Positions 17,768 to 27,992 are shown, counted from the first letter of the stretch. The stretch is DNA of 64,000 nucleotides from Ramlibacter sp. (GCA_021323335.1 JAJTCN010000003.1:1-64000), one strand, 5' to 3'. Made by a program: numbers and translations. Notes: generated from the letters alone by a model not told the origin.

Positions 17768-19245
17768 CAGATGCGGGAAAAGTATTCGCGGCGTTCGAAA
17801 TCGTCGCGGTCCTCGGCGGCGTCGAAGCGCTGCTGCTCGGACCGCTTGATGCGGGTGAAGTAGTCGATGAAGCCCGTGCCGAAGGCGTCGCACAGCACGC
17901 CGTCGGCTTGCAGGGCGGCCAGCGCTTCGCCCAGGCTCGTCGGCAGGCTTTCGCCGGCGCCGGCGTAAGGCGCATCGGTGGCCGGCGGCGCTTTCAGCCG
18001 CCGCGCGATGCCGTCGAGGCCGGCGTGCACCTGCGACGCGAGATAGAGGTAGGGATTCGCGGCGGGCTCGCCGATGCGGTTCTCGATGCGGGTGGCCTCG
18101 TCGCCGCAGCCGCCGATCACGCGCAGCATGGCGCCGCGGTTGTCCCGGCCCCACAGCACCGACTGCGGCGCCAGCGCGTTGGGCCGGAAGCGGCCATAGC
18201 CGTTGGCGGTGGGCGTGCAGAACACCGCCATGCCGCGCGCGTGCTGCAGCAGGCCGGCGAGGAACTGCTCGCCCACTTCCGACAGGGTGTGCCCCGCGTG
18301 CGACGCGTCGGTGCGCGGCGCCGGCGACTCGCGCCGGAACACATTGCGCCCTGTCCGCGCATCCAGCAACGACTGGTGCAGGTGCCAGCCGCTCGACATG
18401 ATGTTCGGGAACGGCGGGCGGCACATGAAGGTGGCGTGGTAGCCGGCGCGGCGCAGCGCCATCTTCACGGCGTTGCGGAACAGCACCATGTTGTCGGCGG
18501 CAGTGAGCGCATCGGTGGCGTCGAACACCGCCTCCACCTGGCTGGGGCCGAGTTCGACCTCGAGCGACAGCAGCGGCAGGCCGAGCGCCTGGGCCGTGTG
18601 CTGCACGATGCGCAGCGGCTCCTCGGCCAGGTCGTACCAGGCTTCGGACAGCAGGTTGTAGCCGGGGTGGACCAGGCGCACCGCCGGCGCGGGCCCCGGC
18701 CACGCTGCCTGCATCGGGTCGTCCGGCGGCTGCGTGCCATCGAGGCGGTAGATGTGGAACTCGACTTCCAGCCCGCACTTGAGCGTGAAGCCCGCGTCGG
18801 CCAGCTTCGCCAGCGCGCGCTGCAGCACCCGCCGCGTGTCCAGTTCCACCGGCGTGCCGTCCTGGAAGTAGGGTTGCGCGCGCAGCCATCCGGTCGCGGG
18901 CGTCCACGGCAATTGCCGGAAACTCTCCGGGTCCGCCAGCAACAGCAGGTTGTTGGCGAAGCCGAAGCCCGGCAGCGACGCCGTGCCGCCCGGCTCGAAC
19001 ACCTTGAAGGCGGTGCGGTCCGAAGTGTCCTTCAGCATCAGCGTGCTGACCATGCCGATGCCGTCGCGCAGCGCGCGCTCCACGGCGCCGGCCACCAGGG
19101 TCTTGCCGCGCTGCACGCCGTGCACGTCGCACCAGGCGAAGCGCACCAGCTCCAGCCCCTGGGCCTGGACCAGGCGGCCGATCCGCTGCAACGAAGCTTC
19201 GCGCGCGGCGTCGTGGACGCCGCAGCGTTCGGCGAACGCGCTCAC
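17767..19245 (-). CDS. Glutamine-synthetase-like ligase (gamma-glutamylation of an amine)
   Basis: 492 residues, a class of GS-like enzymes with the catalytic beta-barrel motifs LKCGLEVEFHIY, LSLEVELGPSQVE, SSGWHLHQSL and RIENRIGEPAANPYLY. It lacks features of housekeeping GlnA such as the adenylylation tyrosine region. Known relatives (PuuA, IpuC, AtdA1/TdnQ) join glutamate to amines; in aniline degradation this step precedes Rieske attack. GTG 19245 overlaps the Rieske stop in GTGA. Together this suggests activation of an aromatic amine (inference). Confidence 0.85.
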   Translation of the reverse strand: MSAFAERCGVHDAAREASLQRIGRLVQAQGLELVRFAWCDVHGVQRGKTLVAGAVERALRDGIGMVSTLMLKDTSDRTAFKVFEPGGTASLPGFGFANNLLLLADPESFRQLPWTPATGWLRAQPYFQDGTPVELDTRRVLQRALAKLADAGFTLKCGLEVEFHIYRLDGTQPPDDPMQAAWPGPAPAVRLVHPGYNLLSEAWYDLAEEPLRIVQHTAQALGLPLLSLEVELGPSQVEAVFDATDALTAADNMVLFRNAVKMALRRAGYHATFMCRPPFPNIMSSGWHLHQSLLDARTGRNVFRRESPAPRTDASHAGHTLSEVGEQFLAGLLQHARGMAVFCTPTANGYGRFRPNALAPQSVLWGRDNRGAMLRVIGGCGDEATRIENRIGEPAANPYLYLASQVHAGLDGIARRLKAPPATDAPYAGAGESLPTSLGEALAALQADGVLCDAFGTGFIDYFTRIKRSEQQRFDAAEDRDDFERREYFSRI

Positions 19246-20624
19246 GTAGGCTGCACCTCCGGCGCGGGCTGCCGCAGCCAGGGCGCGCCGGCGCGCTTGG
19301 CCTGCACCCGTTCCTGCCACCAGGTGCCCCAGGTGCCCGCCGGCGCGATGCCGTCGACGGTGTCCGGCCCCTGCATCTGCGGTGCGAGCGCGGGATCGGC
19401 CACGCCCGGCGCGGTGCCGCCGGCCTGCACGGTTTCGATGGCCTTGAGCAGCATGCGCCGGTTGGCCATGATCACCTTGTCGCTGGTGCCCAGGTGTTCG
19501 CGGGTGCGGTCCTGGATGGCGCCCATGCTTTCCACCGCCCATTGGTCGTGCACGTTGATGTCTTCCTCGCCCATGCCGAGGTAGGTCTGGGCGCGCTGTT
19601 CGTCCGGGTTGAAGCCCCAGGCGTTGTGGCGGCCGGACTTGGGGATGTAGTCGGGCAGCGAGATGAACTGCAGCCGCTGGTTGCGCATGGCGTCCTTGTC
19701 CACCGGGCCGGCGAAGCTGGTGAACACCGAATACCAGTAGGTGCGCACGTCGTCGACCGGGACGTGCATCTGCGTGATGGTCATCGTCTCCGACAGCGGG
19801 ATGACGAAGGTGTGCGGGAAGATCGCGCTGGTGATGCGCACGTGGGTGAGTTCGTCCGTCATCGGCCGCAGCGCGGTGAGCTGCAGGCCCCAAGGCTTCG
19901 TCTCGAAGGAGATCTCGGGCTGGTGGAACTCGCGCATGATCCGCGTCATCGGCCACTTCTCGCCGCCGAAGTCCCCCGCGCTGGCGCTGCGGAACTGGCG
20001 GCCGGCGGCGTTCTCGCCCACCGCGTCCAGCGCCGTGTCGTTGAGGAAGCGATGCAGGAAGGACGGGTGCGCCGGGTCGATGCCGACCTCGAAGGCCTGC
20101 AGCCAGTTGCAGTTCCACAGGCCCTTGAAGGCGAAGGTGTGGGTGGCCGGGGCGGTGAAGCAGTCGAAGGCGGGGAAGGGCGGCGCCTTGCCCTCGTCGC
20201 CGAACCAGCCGAACAGGATGCCGCTCTTCTCGACGACCGGGTAGCTGCGCTGGCGCACGCGTTCGCACAGCTTGCTGCCGGCCGGCTCCGCCGGCGTTTC
20301 CAGGCAGCGGCCCGAGGCGTCGAACTTCCAGCCGTGGAAGGGGCAACGCAGGCCGTCACCCTCGTGCCGGCCGAACGACAGGTCCGCGCCGCGGTGCGGG
20401 CAATCGCGATCGAGCAGGCCCCACCGGCCGGCCTGGTCGCGGAACAGCACCAGGTCCTGCCCCATCACGCGCACCGCCTTCACCGGCCGCTGGGCCATCC
20501 GCGCATCCAGCCGCGGGTCGAATTCATCGACCAGCGCGACCGGCTGCCAGTAGCTGCGCAGCACCGCCCCGCACGGCGTGCCGGGCCCGATGCGCGTGAC
20601 CAGTTCGTTCTGCTCGGACTTCAT
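19242..20624 (-). CDS. Rieske non-haem iron aromatic oxygenase, alpha subunit
   Basis: 460 residues. The Rieske cluster motif CPHRGADL...RCPFHGWKF (C-x-H-x16-C-x2-H, residues ~76-98) is followed by the mononuclear iron region FEVGIDPAHPSFLHRF. The length and absence of a beta subunit gene fit the phthalate-oxygenase-like class. It likely hydroxylates the ring of the operon's substrate using electrons from the ferredoxin. First gene of the minus-strand catabolic operon; the promoter should lie in the short gap before sodC or further upstream. Confidence 0.9.
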   Translation of the reverse strand: MKSEQNELVTRIGPGTPCGAVLRSYWQPVALVDEFDPRLDARMAQRPVKAVRVMGQDLVLFRDQAGRWGLLDRDCPHRGADLSFGRHEGDGLRCPFHGWKFDASGRCLETPAEPAGSKLCERVRQRSYPVVEKSGILFGWFGDEGKAPPFPAFDCFTAPATHTFAFKGLWNCNWLQAFEVGIDPAHPSFLHRFLNDTALDAVGENAAGRQFRSASAGDFGGEKWPMTRIMREFHQPEISFETKPWGLQLTALRPMTDELTHVRITSAIFPHTFVIPLSETMTITQMHVPVDDVRTYWYSVFTSFAGPVDKDAMRNQRLQFISLPDYIPKSGRHNAWGFNPDEQRAQTYLGMGEEDINVHDQWAVESMGAIQDRTREHLGTSDKVIMANRRMLLKAIETVQAGGTAPGVADPALAPQMQGPDTVDGIAPAGTWGTWWQERVQAKRAGAPWLRQPAPEVQPT

Positions 20625-20634
20625 GGCGCCGGCT

Positions 20635-21165
20635 TCAGGAGCGGGTGATGACGGCGCAGGCCAGGCGCGGCCCGGCATTGCCGGTGGGCTGCGTGGTGTA
20701 GTCGTCGGGGTCGCGGTGCACGATCAGGCCGCGGCCGACCACGCTGTGAGGGCCGTTGCCCAGGCGGATGCTCGTCGAGGTGAAGTCGAAGCGGGCGACG
20801 CCGTTGGCGTTGGCGCGCAGGCTGGGGATGTCGCCGACGTGGTGCCTGCCGGCGCCATGCCGCCCGTGCGGGGCGCCGTCCGGGTTGAAGTGGCCGCCGG
20901 CGCTCATGCCGTCGCCGCTGGAGCAGTCGCCCTTCTCGTGCACGTGGAAGCCGTGTTCGGCGCCGGGCTTGAGGCCGCGGATCTCGCCGCTGACCTGCAC
21001 GAGATCGCCGGACTGCACGAAGCGCACGCTGCCGGTCGTGTTGTTGCCGGTGGTGGGGGTGAGCGTGGCCGTCGCCGTGGGGCCGGACGTGCGGTAGGAC
21101 GCGCAACCGGCGAGGGCGAGCACGGCGGCAGCGGCGAGCAGGCCGAGGGACTTGGACTTGTTCAT
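20635..21165 (-). CDS. sodC: Cu/Zn superoxide dismutase, lipoprotein
   Basis: 176 residues. The N-terminus is a lipoprotein signal with LALAGCAS as lipobox. Metal ligands are seen in HGFHVHEKGDC, GGHFNPDGAPHG, HHVGDI and GRGLIVHRDPDDY. It removes superoxide in the periplasm. ATG 21165 follows AAGGAG. It lies ten bases ahead of the Rieske gene on the same strand and could be co-transcribed with it. Confidence 0.93.
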   Translation of the reverse strand: MNKSKSLGLLAAAAVLALAGCASYRTSGPTATATLTPTTGNNTTGSVRFVQSGDLVQVSGEIRGLKPGAEHGFHVHEKGDCSSGDGMSAGGHFNPDGAPHGRHGAGRHHVGDIPSLRANANGVARFDFTSTSIRLGNGPHSVVGRGLIVHRDPDDYTTQPTGNAGPRLACAVITRS

Positions 21166-21194
21166 GGTTTCTCCTTGGAAATACGTTGCACGGT

Positions 21195-22133
21195 TCAGGC
21201 CAGCGCCTGCTTCAGCTGCGCCGCGCACAGCTGCACGGCGACGTTGGCTTCGTCGATGACACGGCCCATGGTGATGAAGCCGTGGATCTGGCGTTCGAAG
21301 TTGACCAGCGTGGCGCGGTTGCCGGCGACGGTCAGCGCGTGCGCGTACTGCAGGCCTTCGTCCCGCAGCGGGTCGTAGCCGGCGGTGAGCACGAAGGCCG
21401 GCGGCAGCTTCGACAGGTCGGGGTGCAGCAGTGGCGAGGCGCGCCAGTCGAGGTCCTGCGCCTTGTCCGCGATGTAGTGGTCATGGTAGTAGTCCATGCT
21501 GTCCTTGGTCAGCACGTAGCCCTGGCCGTTGGTGGTGTGCGAGGGCCAGCCGCGGCGCTGGTCGGTGGCCGGATAGATCAGCAGCTGGAAGGCTACGGCC
21601 AAGTCGCCGGCCTCGCGCGCCGCCAGTGCGACCACCGCGGCGAGGTTGCCGCCCGCGCTGTCGCCGCCGACGGCCAGCCGCGATGCGTCCACCTTCAGGG
21701 CGGCGGCCTGCGCGCGCACCCACCGCGCCGCCGCGACGGCGTCGTCCACCGCGGCCGGGAAGCGGTTCTCGGGGCCCAGCCGATAGTCCACCGCGACCAC
21801 GGCGCAGCCGGACAGGTTGCAGAGCTGCCGGCACAGGACGTCATGGGTGTCGAGGTCGCCGATCACCCAGCCGCCGCCGTGGTAGTAGACGAGCACCGGC
21901 AGCACGGCGTCGGGCGAGGATCCCGCCGGCCGGTAGCTGCGCAAGGGGATCGGGCCGGCCGGGCCGCGCGCCTCCAGGTCGCGCACCGCGCCCACTTCCG
22001 GCGGCGCGGGCTGGGTGAACGTGCGGCGCTCGCGGTAGAAGGCCCGGGCGTCGGCCGGCGACAGCGTGTGCGTCGGCGGCACGCCGCGCTCCTCCATCAG
22101 CTTCATCAGCGCCTGGGCCTGGGGATGCAGCAT
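21195..22133 (-). CDS. Alpha/beta hydrolase, hormone-sensitive-lipase family esterase
   Basis: 312 residues. The oxyanion motif YYHGGGWVIGDLDTH and the nucleophile motif GGDSAGGNLA are the hallmark of HSL (family IV) carboxylesterases; AGYDPLRDEG supplies the Asp and QIHGFI the His. It hydrolyses an unknown ester or lactone. It lies 29 bases upstream of sodC on the same strand and is divergent from maiA. Confidence 0.92.
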   Translation of the reverse strand: MLHPQAQALMKLMEERGVPPTHTLSPADARAFYRERRTFTQPAPPEVGAVRDLEARGPAGPIPLRSYRPAGSSPDAVLPVLVYYHGGGWVIGDLDTHDVLCRQLCNLSGCAVVAVDYRLGPENRFPAAVDDAVAAARWVRAQAAALKVDASRLAVGGDSAGGNLAAVVALAAREAGDLAVAFQLLIYPATDQRRGWPSHTTNGQGYVLTKDSMDYYHDHYIADKAQDLDWRASPLLHPDLSKLPPAFVLTAGYDPLRDEGLQYAHALTVAGNRATLVNFERQIHGFITMGRVIDEANVAVQLCAAQLKQALA

Positions 22134-22188
22134 GGTGTCTCCTGTGTTTTCACGCCAGTGTAGGGGACATCGGTTTATGCTTGGCGCC

Positions 22189-22830
22189 ATGAAGCTGTAC
22201 AACTACTTCCGCTCCTCGGCTTCGTTTCGCGTCCGCATCGCGCTGGAACTCAAGGGCCTCGGCTACGAGTACCTGCCGGTGCACCTGGTCAAGGGCGAAC
22301 ACAAGCAGGAGCAGTTCGCCGCGGTCTCTCCGTCGGGCCTTGTGCCGGCGCTGGAAACCGATGAAGGCGAGCTGCTCGGCCAGTCGATGGCCATCATCGA
22401 ATACCTCGACGAAACGCATCCGCAGCCGCCCTTGCTGCCGGCCGATGCGCTGGGCCGCGCCCGGGTGCGGGCGCTGGCGCAGTTGATCGCCTGCGAGATC
22501 CACCCGCTCAACAACCTGCGGGTGCTGAAGTACCTGGTGCGCGAGCTGAAGGTGGAGGAGGAAGCCAAGAACACCTGGTACCGCCACTGGGTGCGCACCG
22601 GGCTGGAGTCCTTCGAGAAGGAATTGCAGCGCCTGCCCGCCTCCACCTATTGCCACGGCGACACCCCGACGCTGGCCGACTGCTGCCTGGTGCCGCAGAT
22701 CTTCAACGGCCAGCGCTTCGACGTCGATCTCTCCGGGCTGCCGCGAACGATGGCGGCCTTCGAGGCGTGCATGAAGCTGCCCGCCTTCCGGAAGGCGCAA
22801 CCGTCGAGCTGTCCGGACAACGAGGCCTGA
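22189..22830 (+). CDS. maiA: Maleylacetoacetate/maleylpyruvate isomerase (zeta-class GST)
   Basis: 213 residues. The N-terminal thioredoxin fold has SSASFRVRIALELKG (the active-site SSxS-x-RVRIAL), then GLVPALE and LGQSMAIIEYLDE. The enzyme uses glutathione to isomerise maleylacetoacetate or maleylpyruvate to the fumaryl isomer. With the gentisate-type dioxygenase and fumarylpyruvate hydrolase found 7 kb away, it would complete a gentisate route. ATG 22189 is chosen by family N-terminus; ATG 22177 adds four residues. Confidence 0.93.
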   Translation: MKLYNYFRSSASFRVRIALELKGLGYEYLPVHLVKGEHKQEQFAAVSPSGLVPALETDEGELLGQSMAIIEYLDETHPQPPLLPADALGRARVRALAQLIACEIHPLNNLRVLKYLVRELKVEEEAKNTWYRHWVRTGLESFEKELQRLPASTYCHGDTPTLADCCLVPQIFNGQRFDVDLSGLPRTMAAFEACMKLPAFRKAQPSSCPDNEA

Positions 22831-22834
22831 ACGC

Positions 22835-23584
22835 GTGACGCCGCAGTGGCCCGCTTTCGCGGGCGTGCACGCCTGGTGCAGCGAGCGCGCCGACGGCGTC
22901 TCGCCGCCGCCCTACGACAGCCTCAATCTCGGTGACCATGTCGGTGACGATCCGGAGCACGTCGCCGAGAACCGGCGCCGGTTCGCGGGCGACCTGGGCG
23001 CCAGGCCGGTGTTCCTGCAGCAAGTGCATGGCCTCGGCGTCGTGCAGCTGACCCGGGACACGGCGGATGGAACGCAAGCGGACGCCTGCTGGACCACCGA
23101 GCGCGAGCTGGCCTGCACCATCATGGTGGCCGACTGCCTGCCGGTGCTGCTGGCGGACGCGCGGGGCTGCGTCGTCGCGGCGGCCCACTGCGGCTGGCGC
23201 GGGCTGGCCGGTGAGCGGGGCAGGGGCGTGCTGGAAACGCTCTGGGAGGCGATCGCGCCGCTGGCTGGCGATGCGGCGCAGGTGCACGCCTGGCTCGGGC
23301 CGTGCATCGGACCGGACGCTTTCGAGGTGGGGCCGGAGGTCCGGGCCGCTTTCAGGGCCGGCGACGCCGGCGCCGCGGCGTGCTTCCGCCCGCACGGCGC
23401 GGGCAAGTTCCTGGCCGACCTGCCGGCGCTGGCGCGCCGCCGCCTTGCCGCGCTCGGGATCGCCAGCCTTCACGGCAACGACGGCACGGCAGCCTGGTGC
23501 ACCGTCGCCAACGCCTCAAGGTTCTTTTCGCACCGGCGCGACCGCGTCAGCGGGCGCTTTGCTGCCGCCATCTGGCGCGCCTGA
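22835..23584 (+). CDS. pgeF: Laccase-domain protein, peptidoglycan editing factor PgeF
   Basis: 249 residues of the YfiH/DUF152 family. It shows the conserved YDSLNLGDHVGDDPEHVAEN, FLQQVHG, VADCLPVLL, AAHCGWRGLA and GPCIGPDAFEVG. The histidine/cysteine zinc site is intact. Relatives have been described both as purine nucleoside phosphorylases and as hydrolases removing wrongly joined amino acids from muropeptides. GTG 22835 starts five bases after maiA. Confidence 0.92.
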   Translation: MTPQWPAFAGVHAWCSERADGVSPPPYDSLNLGDHVGDDPEHVAENRRRFAGDLGARPVFLQQVHGLGVVQLTRDTADGTQADACWTTERELACTIMVADCLPVLLADARGCVVAAAHCGWRGLAGERGRGVLETLWEAIAPLAGDAAQVHAWLGPCIGPDAFEVGPEVRAAFRAGDAGAAACFRPHGAGKFLADLPALARRRLAALGIASLHGNDGTAAWCTVANASRFFSHRRDRVSGRFAAAIWRA

Positions 23585-23779
23585 AGCCGCGGCTTCGCGC
23601 CGGGCCCGGGCGGCGCGCCTTGCCGGTCGTCCCATCAGGTAGACCAGAAGAGCCACGGGGCCCACGCCATAGAGTACAAAGGTGATGACGGCCCCGAGCA
23701 GCGTGCCGCCGGGATGCGTCGCCTCCGCCACCGCCATCATGACCGCGACGTACATCCAGGCGATCACGACCAGGTACAA
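23516..23779 (-). CDS. Small membrane protein of unknown function
   Basis: 87 residues if TTG 23779 is used, or 79 from ATG 23755. Two membrane helices are predicted: LYLVVIAWMYVAVMMAVAEA and AVITFVLYGVGPVALLVYLM, followed by an Arg-rich and then Ala/Pro-rich cytoplasmic tail. TTG is preceded by GGGGG on the coding strand. The last 69 bases overlap pgeF tail to tail. I know no function; a similar small gene between pgeF and phaC seems common in this group, which is why I list it. Confidence 0.65.
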   Translation of the reverse strand: MYLVVIAWMYVAVMMAVAEATHPGGTLLGAVITFVLYGVGPVALLVYLMGRPARRAARARREAAASGAPDGGSKAPADAVAPVRKEP

Positions 23780-23798
23780 GGGACCCCCGAATGGTTGA

Positions 23799-23813
23799 TG
23801 TTGCAGTGCAGCA
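23799..23813 (+). promoter_or_regulatory. Near-palindrome upstream of phaC, possible PHA-regulator operator
   Basis: TGTTGCA-G-TGCAGCA forms a near-perfect dyad with one mismatch, 50 bases ahead of the phaC ATG. Polyhydroxyalkanoate repressors (PhaR) bind TGCA-containing dyads in front of pha genes in several proteobacteria. The link is by resemblance only. Confidence 0.4.
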
Positions 23814-23864
23814 TTTCCGGTGAGATACTTGGAAGTAGCGTAGACATAAGACTTAGGAGACAAG

Positions 23865-25550
23865 ATGAATTCTGACGTGGACTGGGCCGCCCAGGCGCAG
23901 CGCTTCCAGCAGGACCTGGCGCAGCAATGGACCCAGGCGCTCCAGCAGTTCCAGCCGGCTGGGGGCGGCGCCGGCGCCGTCCCCCACCTCGGATTCGCTC
24001 CGGACAAGCTGCAGGCGCTGCAGCAAGCATACGTGCGCGAAGCCTGCGAATTGTGGAATGCCGGGCTCGGGGCCAAGCCGGCCGGCGACAAGCGCTTCGC
24101 CGGTGACGCGTGGGCCCACAACCCGGTGGCGGCCTTCACGGCCGCGATCTACCTCCTGAACGCCCGCACGCTGCTCGGCCTGGCGGAGGCCGCCGACACC
24201 GACGCCAAGACCAAGGCCCGCCTGCGCTTCGCCGTGGAGCAGTGGATGGCCGCCTCGGCCCCCAGCAACTTCATGGCGCTGAACGCCGAGGCCCAGCAGA
24301 AGGCCATCGAGACCAAGGGCGAGAGCATCGCCAAGGGGCTGCAGAACCTGCTGGCGGACCTGCAGCAAGGCCACGTGTCGATGACCGACGAGAGCGCCTT
24401 CGACGTCGGCCGCAACGTGGCGACCTCCGAAGGCGCCGTGGTCTTCGAGAACGAGCTGTTCCAGCTGCTCGAATACAAGCCGCTGACCAAGCAGGTCTAC
24501 GAACGGCCCTATCTCGTGGTGCCGCCCTGCATCAACAAGTTCTACATCCTCGACCTGCAGCCGGAGAACTCGCTGATCCGCTACCTGGTGGAGCAGGGGC
24601 ACCGCACCTTCGTGGTGAGCTGGCGCAACGTCGACGCGTCGCTGGAAGACAAGACCTGGGACGACTACATCGAGGACGCGGCGCTGAAGGCGATCTCGGT
24701 GGTGCAGGAGATCTCGGGCGCCAGGCAGATCAACGCGCTGGGCTTCTGCGTCGGCGGCACCATCCTCGGCACGGCGCTGGCCGTCGCCGCGGCACGCGGC
24801 GACAAGCCGGTGGCCTCCGCCACGCTGCTCACCACCTTGCTCGACTTCAGCGACACCGGCGTGCTGGACCTGTTCATCGACGAGCCCTTCGTCAAGTACC
24901 GCGAGATGCAGATGGGCAAGGGCGGCCTGCTCAAGGGCCAGGAGCTCGCCTCCACCTTCAGCTTCCTGCGGCCCAACGACCTGGTGTGGAACTACGTCGT
25001 CGGCAACTACCTGAAGGGCGAAACGCCGCCGCCGTTCGACCTGCTGTACTGGAACAGCGACTCCACCAACCTGCCGGGGCCCATGTACACCTGGTACCTG
25101 CGCAACACCTACCACGAGAACAACCTGGTCAAGCCGGGCAAGGCGGTGGTGTGCGGCGAGAAGGTGGACCTGCGCAAGGTGGACCTCCCGGTCTACATCT
25201 ACGGCTCGCGCGAGGACCACATCGTGCCCATCGCGGGCGCCTATGCGTCCGTGAAGCACCTGCCCGGCAAGAAGCGCTTCGTGATGGGCGCCTCCGGCCA
25301 CATCGCCGGCGTGATCAATCCGCCGGCGAAGAAGAAGCGCTCGTACTGGACCAACGACAAGCTGCCCGAGACCCACGAAGCCTGGCTGGCGGGCGCGAAG
25401 GAGCATCCCGGCAGCTGGTGGACCGACTGGGCTGCCTGGCTGAAGAGCCATGGCGGCAAGCAGGTTCCCGCGCCCAAGACCTATGGCAAGGGCGCCAAGT
25501 ACAAGGCCATCGAGCCGGCGCCGGGCCGGTACGTGAAGGCGAAGGCGTAG
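23865..25550 (+). CDS. phaC: Class I poly(3-hydroxyalkanoate) synthase
   Basis: 561 residues. It polymerises 3-hydroxyacyl-CoA into storage polyester on granules. The lipase-like box GFCVGG holds the catalytic cysteine (residue 295); Asp 451 in [10 protein letters not shown] and His 479 in [13 protein letters not shown] complete the triad. The N-terminal domain with [20 protein letters not shown] is typical of class I. ATG 23865 follows AGGAGACAAG. First gene of phaC-phaA-phaB. Confidence 0.97.
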   Translation: MNSDVDWAAQAQRFQQDLAQQWTQALQQFQPAGGGAGAVPHLGFAPDKLQALQQAYVREACELWNAGLGAKPAGDKRFAGDAWAHNPVAAFTAAIYLLNARTLLGLAEAADTDAKTKARLRFAVEQWMAASAPSNFMALNAEAQQKAIETKGESIAKGLQNLLADLQQGHVSMTDESAFDVGRNVATSEGAVVFENELFQLLEYKPLTKQVYERPYLVVPPCINKFYILDLQPENSLIRYLVEQGHRTFVVSWRNVDASLEDKTWDDYIEDAALKAISVVQEISGARQINALGFCVGGTILGTALAVAAARGDKPVASATLLTTLLDFSDTGVLDLFIDEPFVKYREMQMGKGGLLKGQELASTFSFLRPNDLVWNYVVGNYLKGETPPPFDLLYWNSDSTNLPGPMYTWYLRNTYHENNLVKPGKAVVCGEKVDLRKVDLPVYIYGSREDHIVPIAGAYASVKHLPGKKRFVMGASGHIAGVINPPAKKKRSYWTNDKLPETHEAWLAGAKEHPGSWWTDWAAWLKSHGGKQVPAPKTYGKGAKYKAIEPAPGRYVKAKA

Positions 25551-25576
25551 CGCCCACCCCAGCGCCCCCACCCCAA

Positions 25577-25597
25577 CCCTCCCCCAGTGGGGGAGGG
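25577..25597 (+). other. Hairpin between phaC and phaA
   Basis: CCCTCCCCC (25577-25585) pairs perfectly with GGGGGAGGG (25589-25597) around a three-base loop. There is no T-run, so full termination is unlikely; the stem may set relative expression or mRNA stability, or be a dispersed palindromic repeat of the CCCTCxCCC type. Confidence 0.5.
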
Positions 25598-25621
25598 AGT
25601 GAAACCCGAAGGAGAGTCCCC

Positions 25622-26803
<1,182 letters not shown>

Positions 26804-26847
26804 GCGCGCAGAATGAATCGAACGCAACCGAGACAAGGGGAATGAAC

Positions 26848-27588
26848 ATGGCCAAGGGCAAAGTCGCATACGTCACCGGCGGCATGGGGGGCATCGGAAC
26901 CGCCATCTGCCAGCGCCTCCACAAGGAGGGCTTCACCGTCATCGCCGGCTGCGGCCCGACGCGCGACTTCAAGAAGTGGCTCGACGAGCAGAAGGCGCAG
27001 GGCTACACCTTCCACGCCTCCGTCGGCAACGTCGGCGACTGGGACTCCACGGTGGAGGCCTTCAGCAAGGCGAAAGCCGAGCACGGCGGCATCGACGTGC
27101 TGGTCAACAATGCCGGCATCACCCGGGACCGCATGTTCCTGAAGATGTCGCGCGAGGACTGGGACGCGGTGATCGAGACCAACCTGAACTCCATGTTCAA
27201 CGTCACCAAGCAGGTGGTGGGCGACATGGTCGAGAAGGGCTGGGGCCGCATCATCAACATCTCGTCCGTCAACGGCGAGAAGGGGCAGGCGGGGCAGACC
27301 AACTACTCCGCGGCCAAGGCCGGCATGCACGGCTTCTCGATGGCGCTGGCGCAGGAGCTCGCCAACAAGGGCGTCACCGTCAACACCGTGAGCCCGGGCT
27401 ACATCGGCACCGACATGGTCAAGGCGATCCGCGCGGACGTGCTCGACAAGATCGTCGCCACCATCCCGGTCAAGCGCCTGGGCGAGCCGAGCGAGATCGC
27501 CTCCATCATCGCCTGGCTGGCGGGCGATGAAAGCGGCTACACCACCGGGGCGGACTTCTCCGTCAACGGCGGCCTGCACATGGGTTAA
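26848..27588 (+). CDS. phaB: Acetoacetyl-CoA reductase
   Basis: 246 residues, short-chain dehydrogenase. Cofactor motif VTGGMGGIGTAI, NNAG, and the Ser-Tyr-Lys triad in ISSVNGEKGQAGQTNYSAAK (Tyr 153, Lys 157) are intact, with the PhaB-type PGYIGTDMV. It reduces acetoacetyl-CoA to (R)-3-hydroxybutyryl-CoA with NADPH. ATG 26848 has better spacing from AAGGGG than ATG 26842. Its stop codon shares bases with that of the convergent next gene. Confidence 0.96.
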   Translation: MAKGKVAYVTGGMGGIGTAICQRLHKEGFTVIAGCGPTRDFKKWLDEQKAQGYTFHASVGNVGDWDSTVEAFSKAKAEHGGIDVLVNNAGITRDRMFLKMSREDWDAVIETNLNSMFNVTKQVVGDMVEKGWGRIINISSVNGEKGQAGQTNYSAAKAGMHGFSMALAQELANKGVTVNTVSPGYIGTDMVKAIRADVLDKIVATIPVKRLGEPSEIASIIAWLAGDESGYTTGADFSVNGGLHMG

Positions 27589-27992
27589 ACCAGGTCTTCG
27601 ATGACCAGGAAGCGGTAGCGCTGCCCATAGCTGATGTGCGTGTCGCGGAGCACGTCGAGCACGTGGTCCGACGACAGGCGCGCGGAGGCGTGAACGATGA
27701 GCGCGTGATGTCCTTCGCGGGCCAGGCTGCGGAAGCGGCGCGCCGTCTCGCCTTCGGTGCCCACGGAAGGCAGCAGCAAGTCGTCGTAGTCGTCGCTGGC
27801 ATCGGCCACCTGGGCCTCGAATTCGGCCGGGGTGGCGATGCTCAGGTCGTCTTCGGCGACCCCGTCCCGCTGCAGCAGCTCGGCGGCATGCCGCGCGTCC
27901 TCCGCGGAGGGGAACATCAGCACCATGTGGCCGGTGGGGTAGAACACGCCGCGCATGTTGGTCATGCCGGGGTCGAGGTGGAAGCGTTTCAT
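27585..27992 (-). CDS. Conserved protein of unknown function, tandem paralogue 1
   Basis: 135 residues, soluble, acidic. It begins MKRFHLDPGMTNMRGVFYPT and has a ferredoxin-like alternation of strands and helices with GHMVLMFPSAEDARHAAELL, an acidic middle, and the end YGQRYRFLVIEDLV. I do not recognise a named domain. Its neighbour at 28085-28492 is a clear paralogue of identical length. The stop overlaps that of phaB tail to tail. No signal peptide or membrane segment. Confidence 0.8.
   Translation of the reverse strand: MKRFHLDPGMTNMRGVFYPTGHMVLMFPSAEDARHAAELLQRDGVAEDDLSIATPAEFEAQVADASDDYDDLLLPSVGTEGETARRFRSLAREGHHALIVHASARLSSDHVLDVLRDTHISYGQRYRFLVIEDLV

Noticed and set aside
17121-17975. 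Longer version of the small ABM-like protein extending upstream to 17975
   Set aside because: The extension overlaps the ferredoxin and GS-like genes out of frame; ATG 17426 begins the conserved domain.
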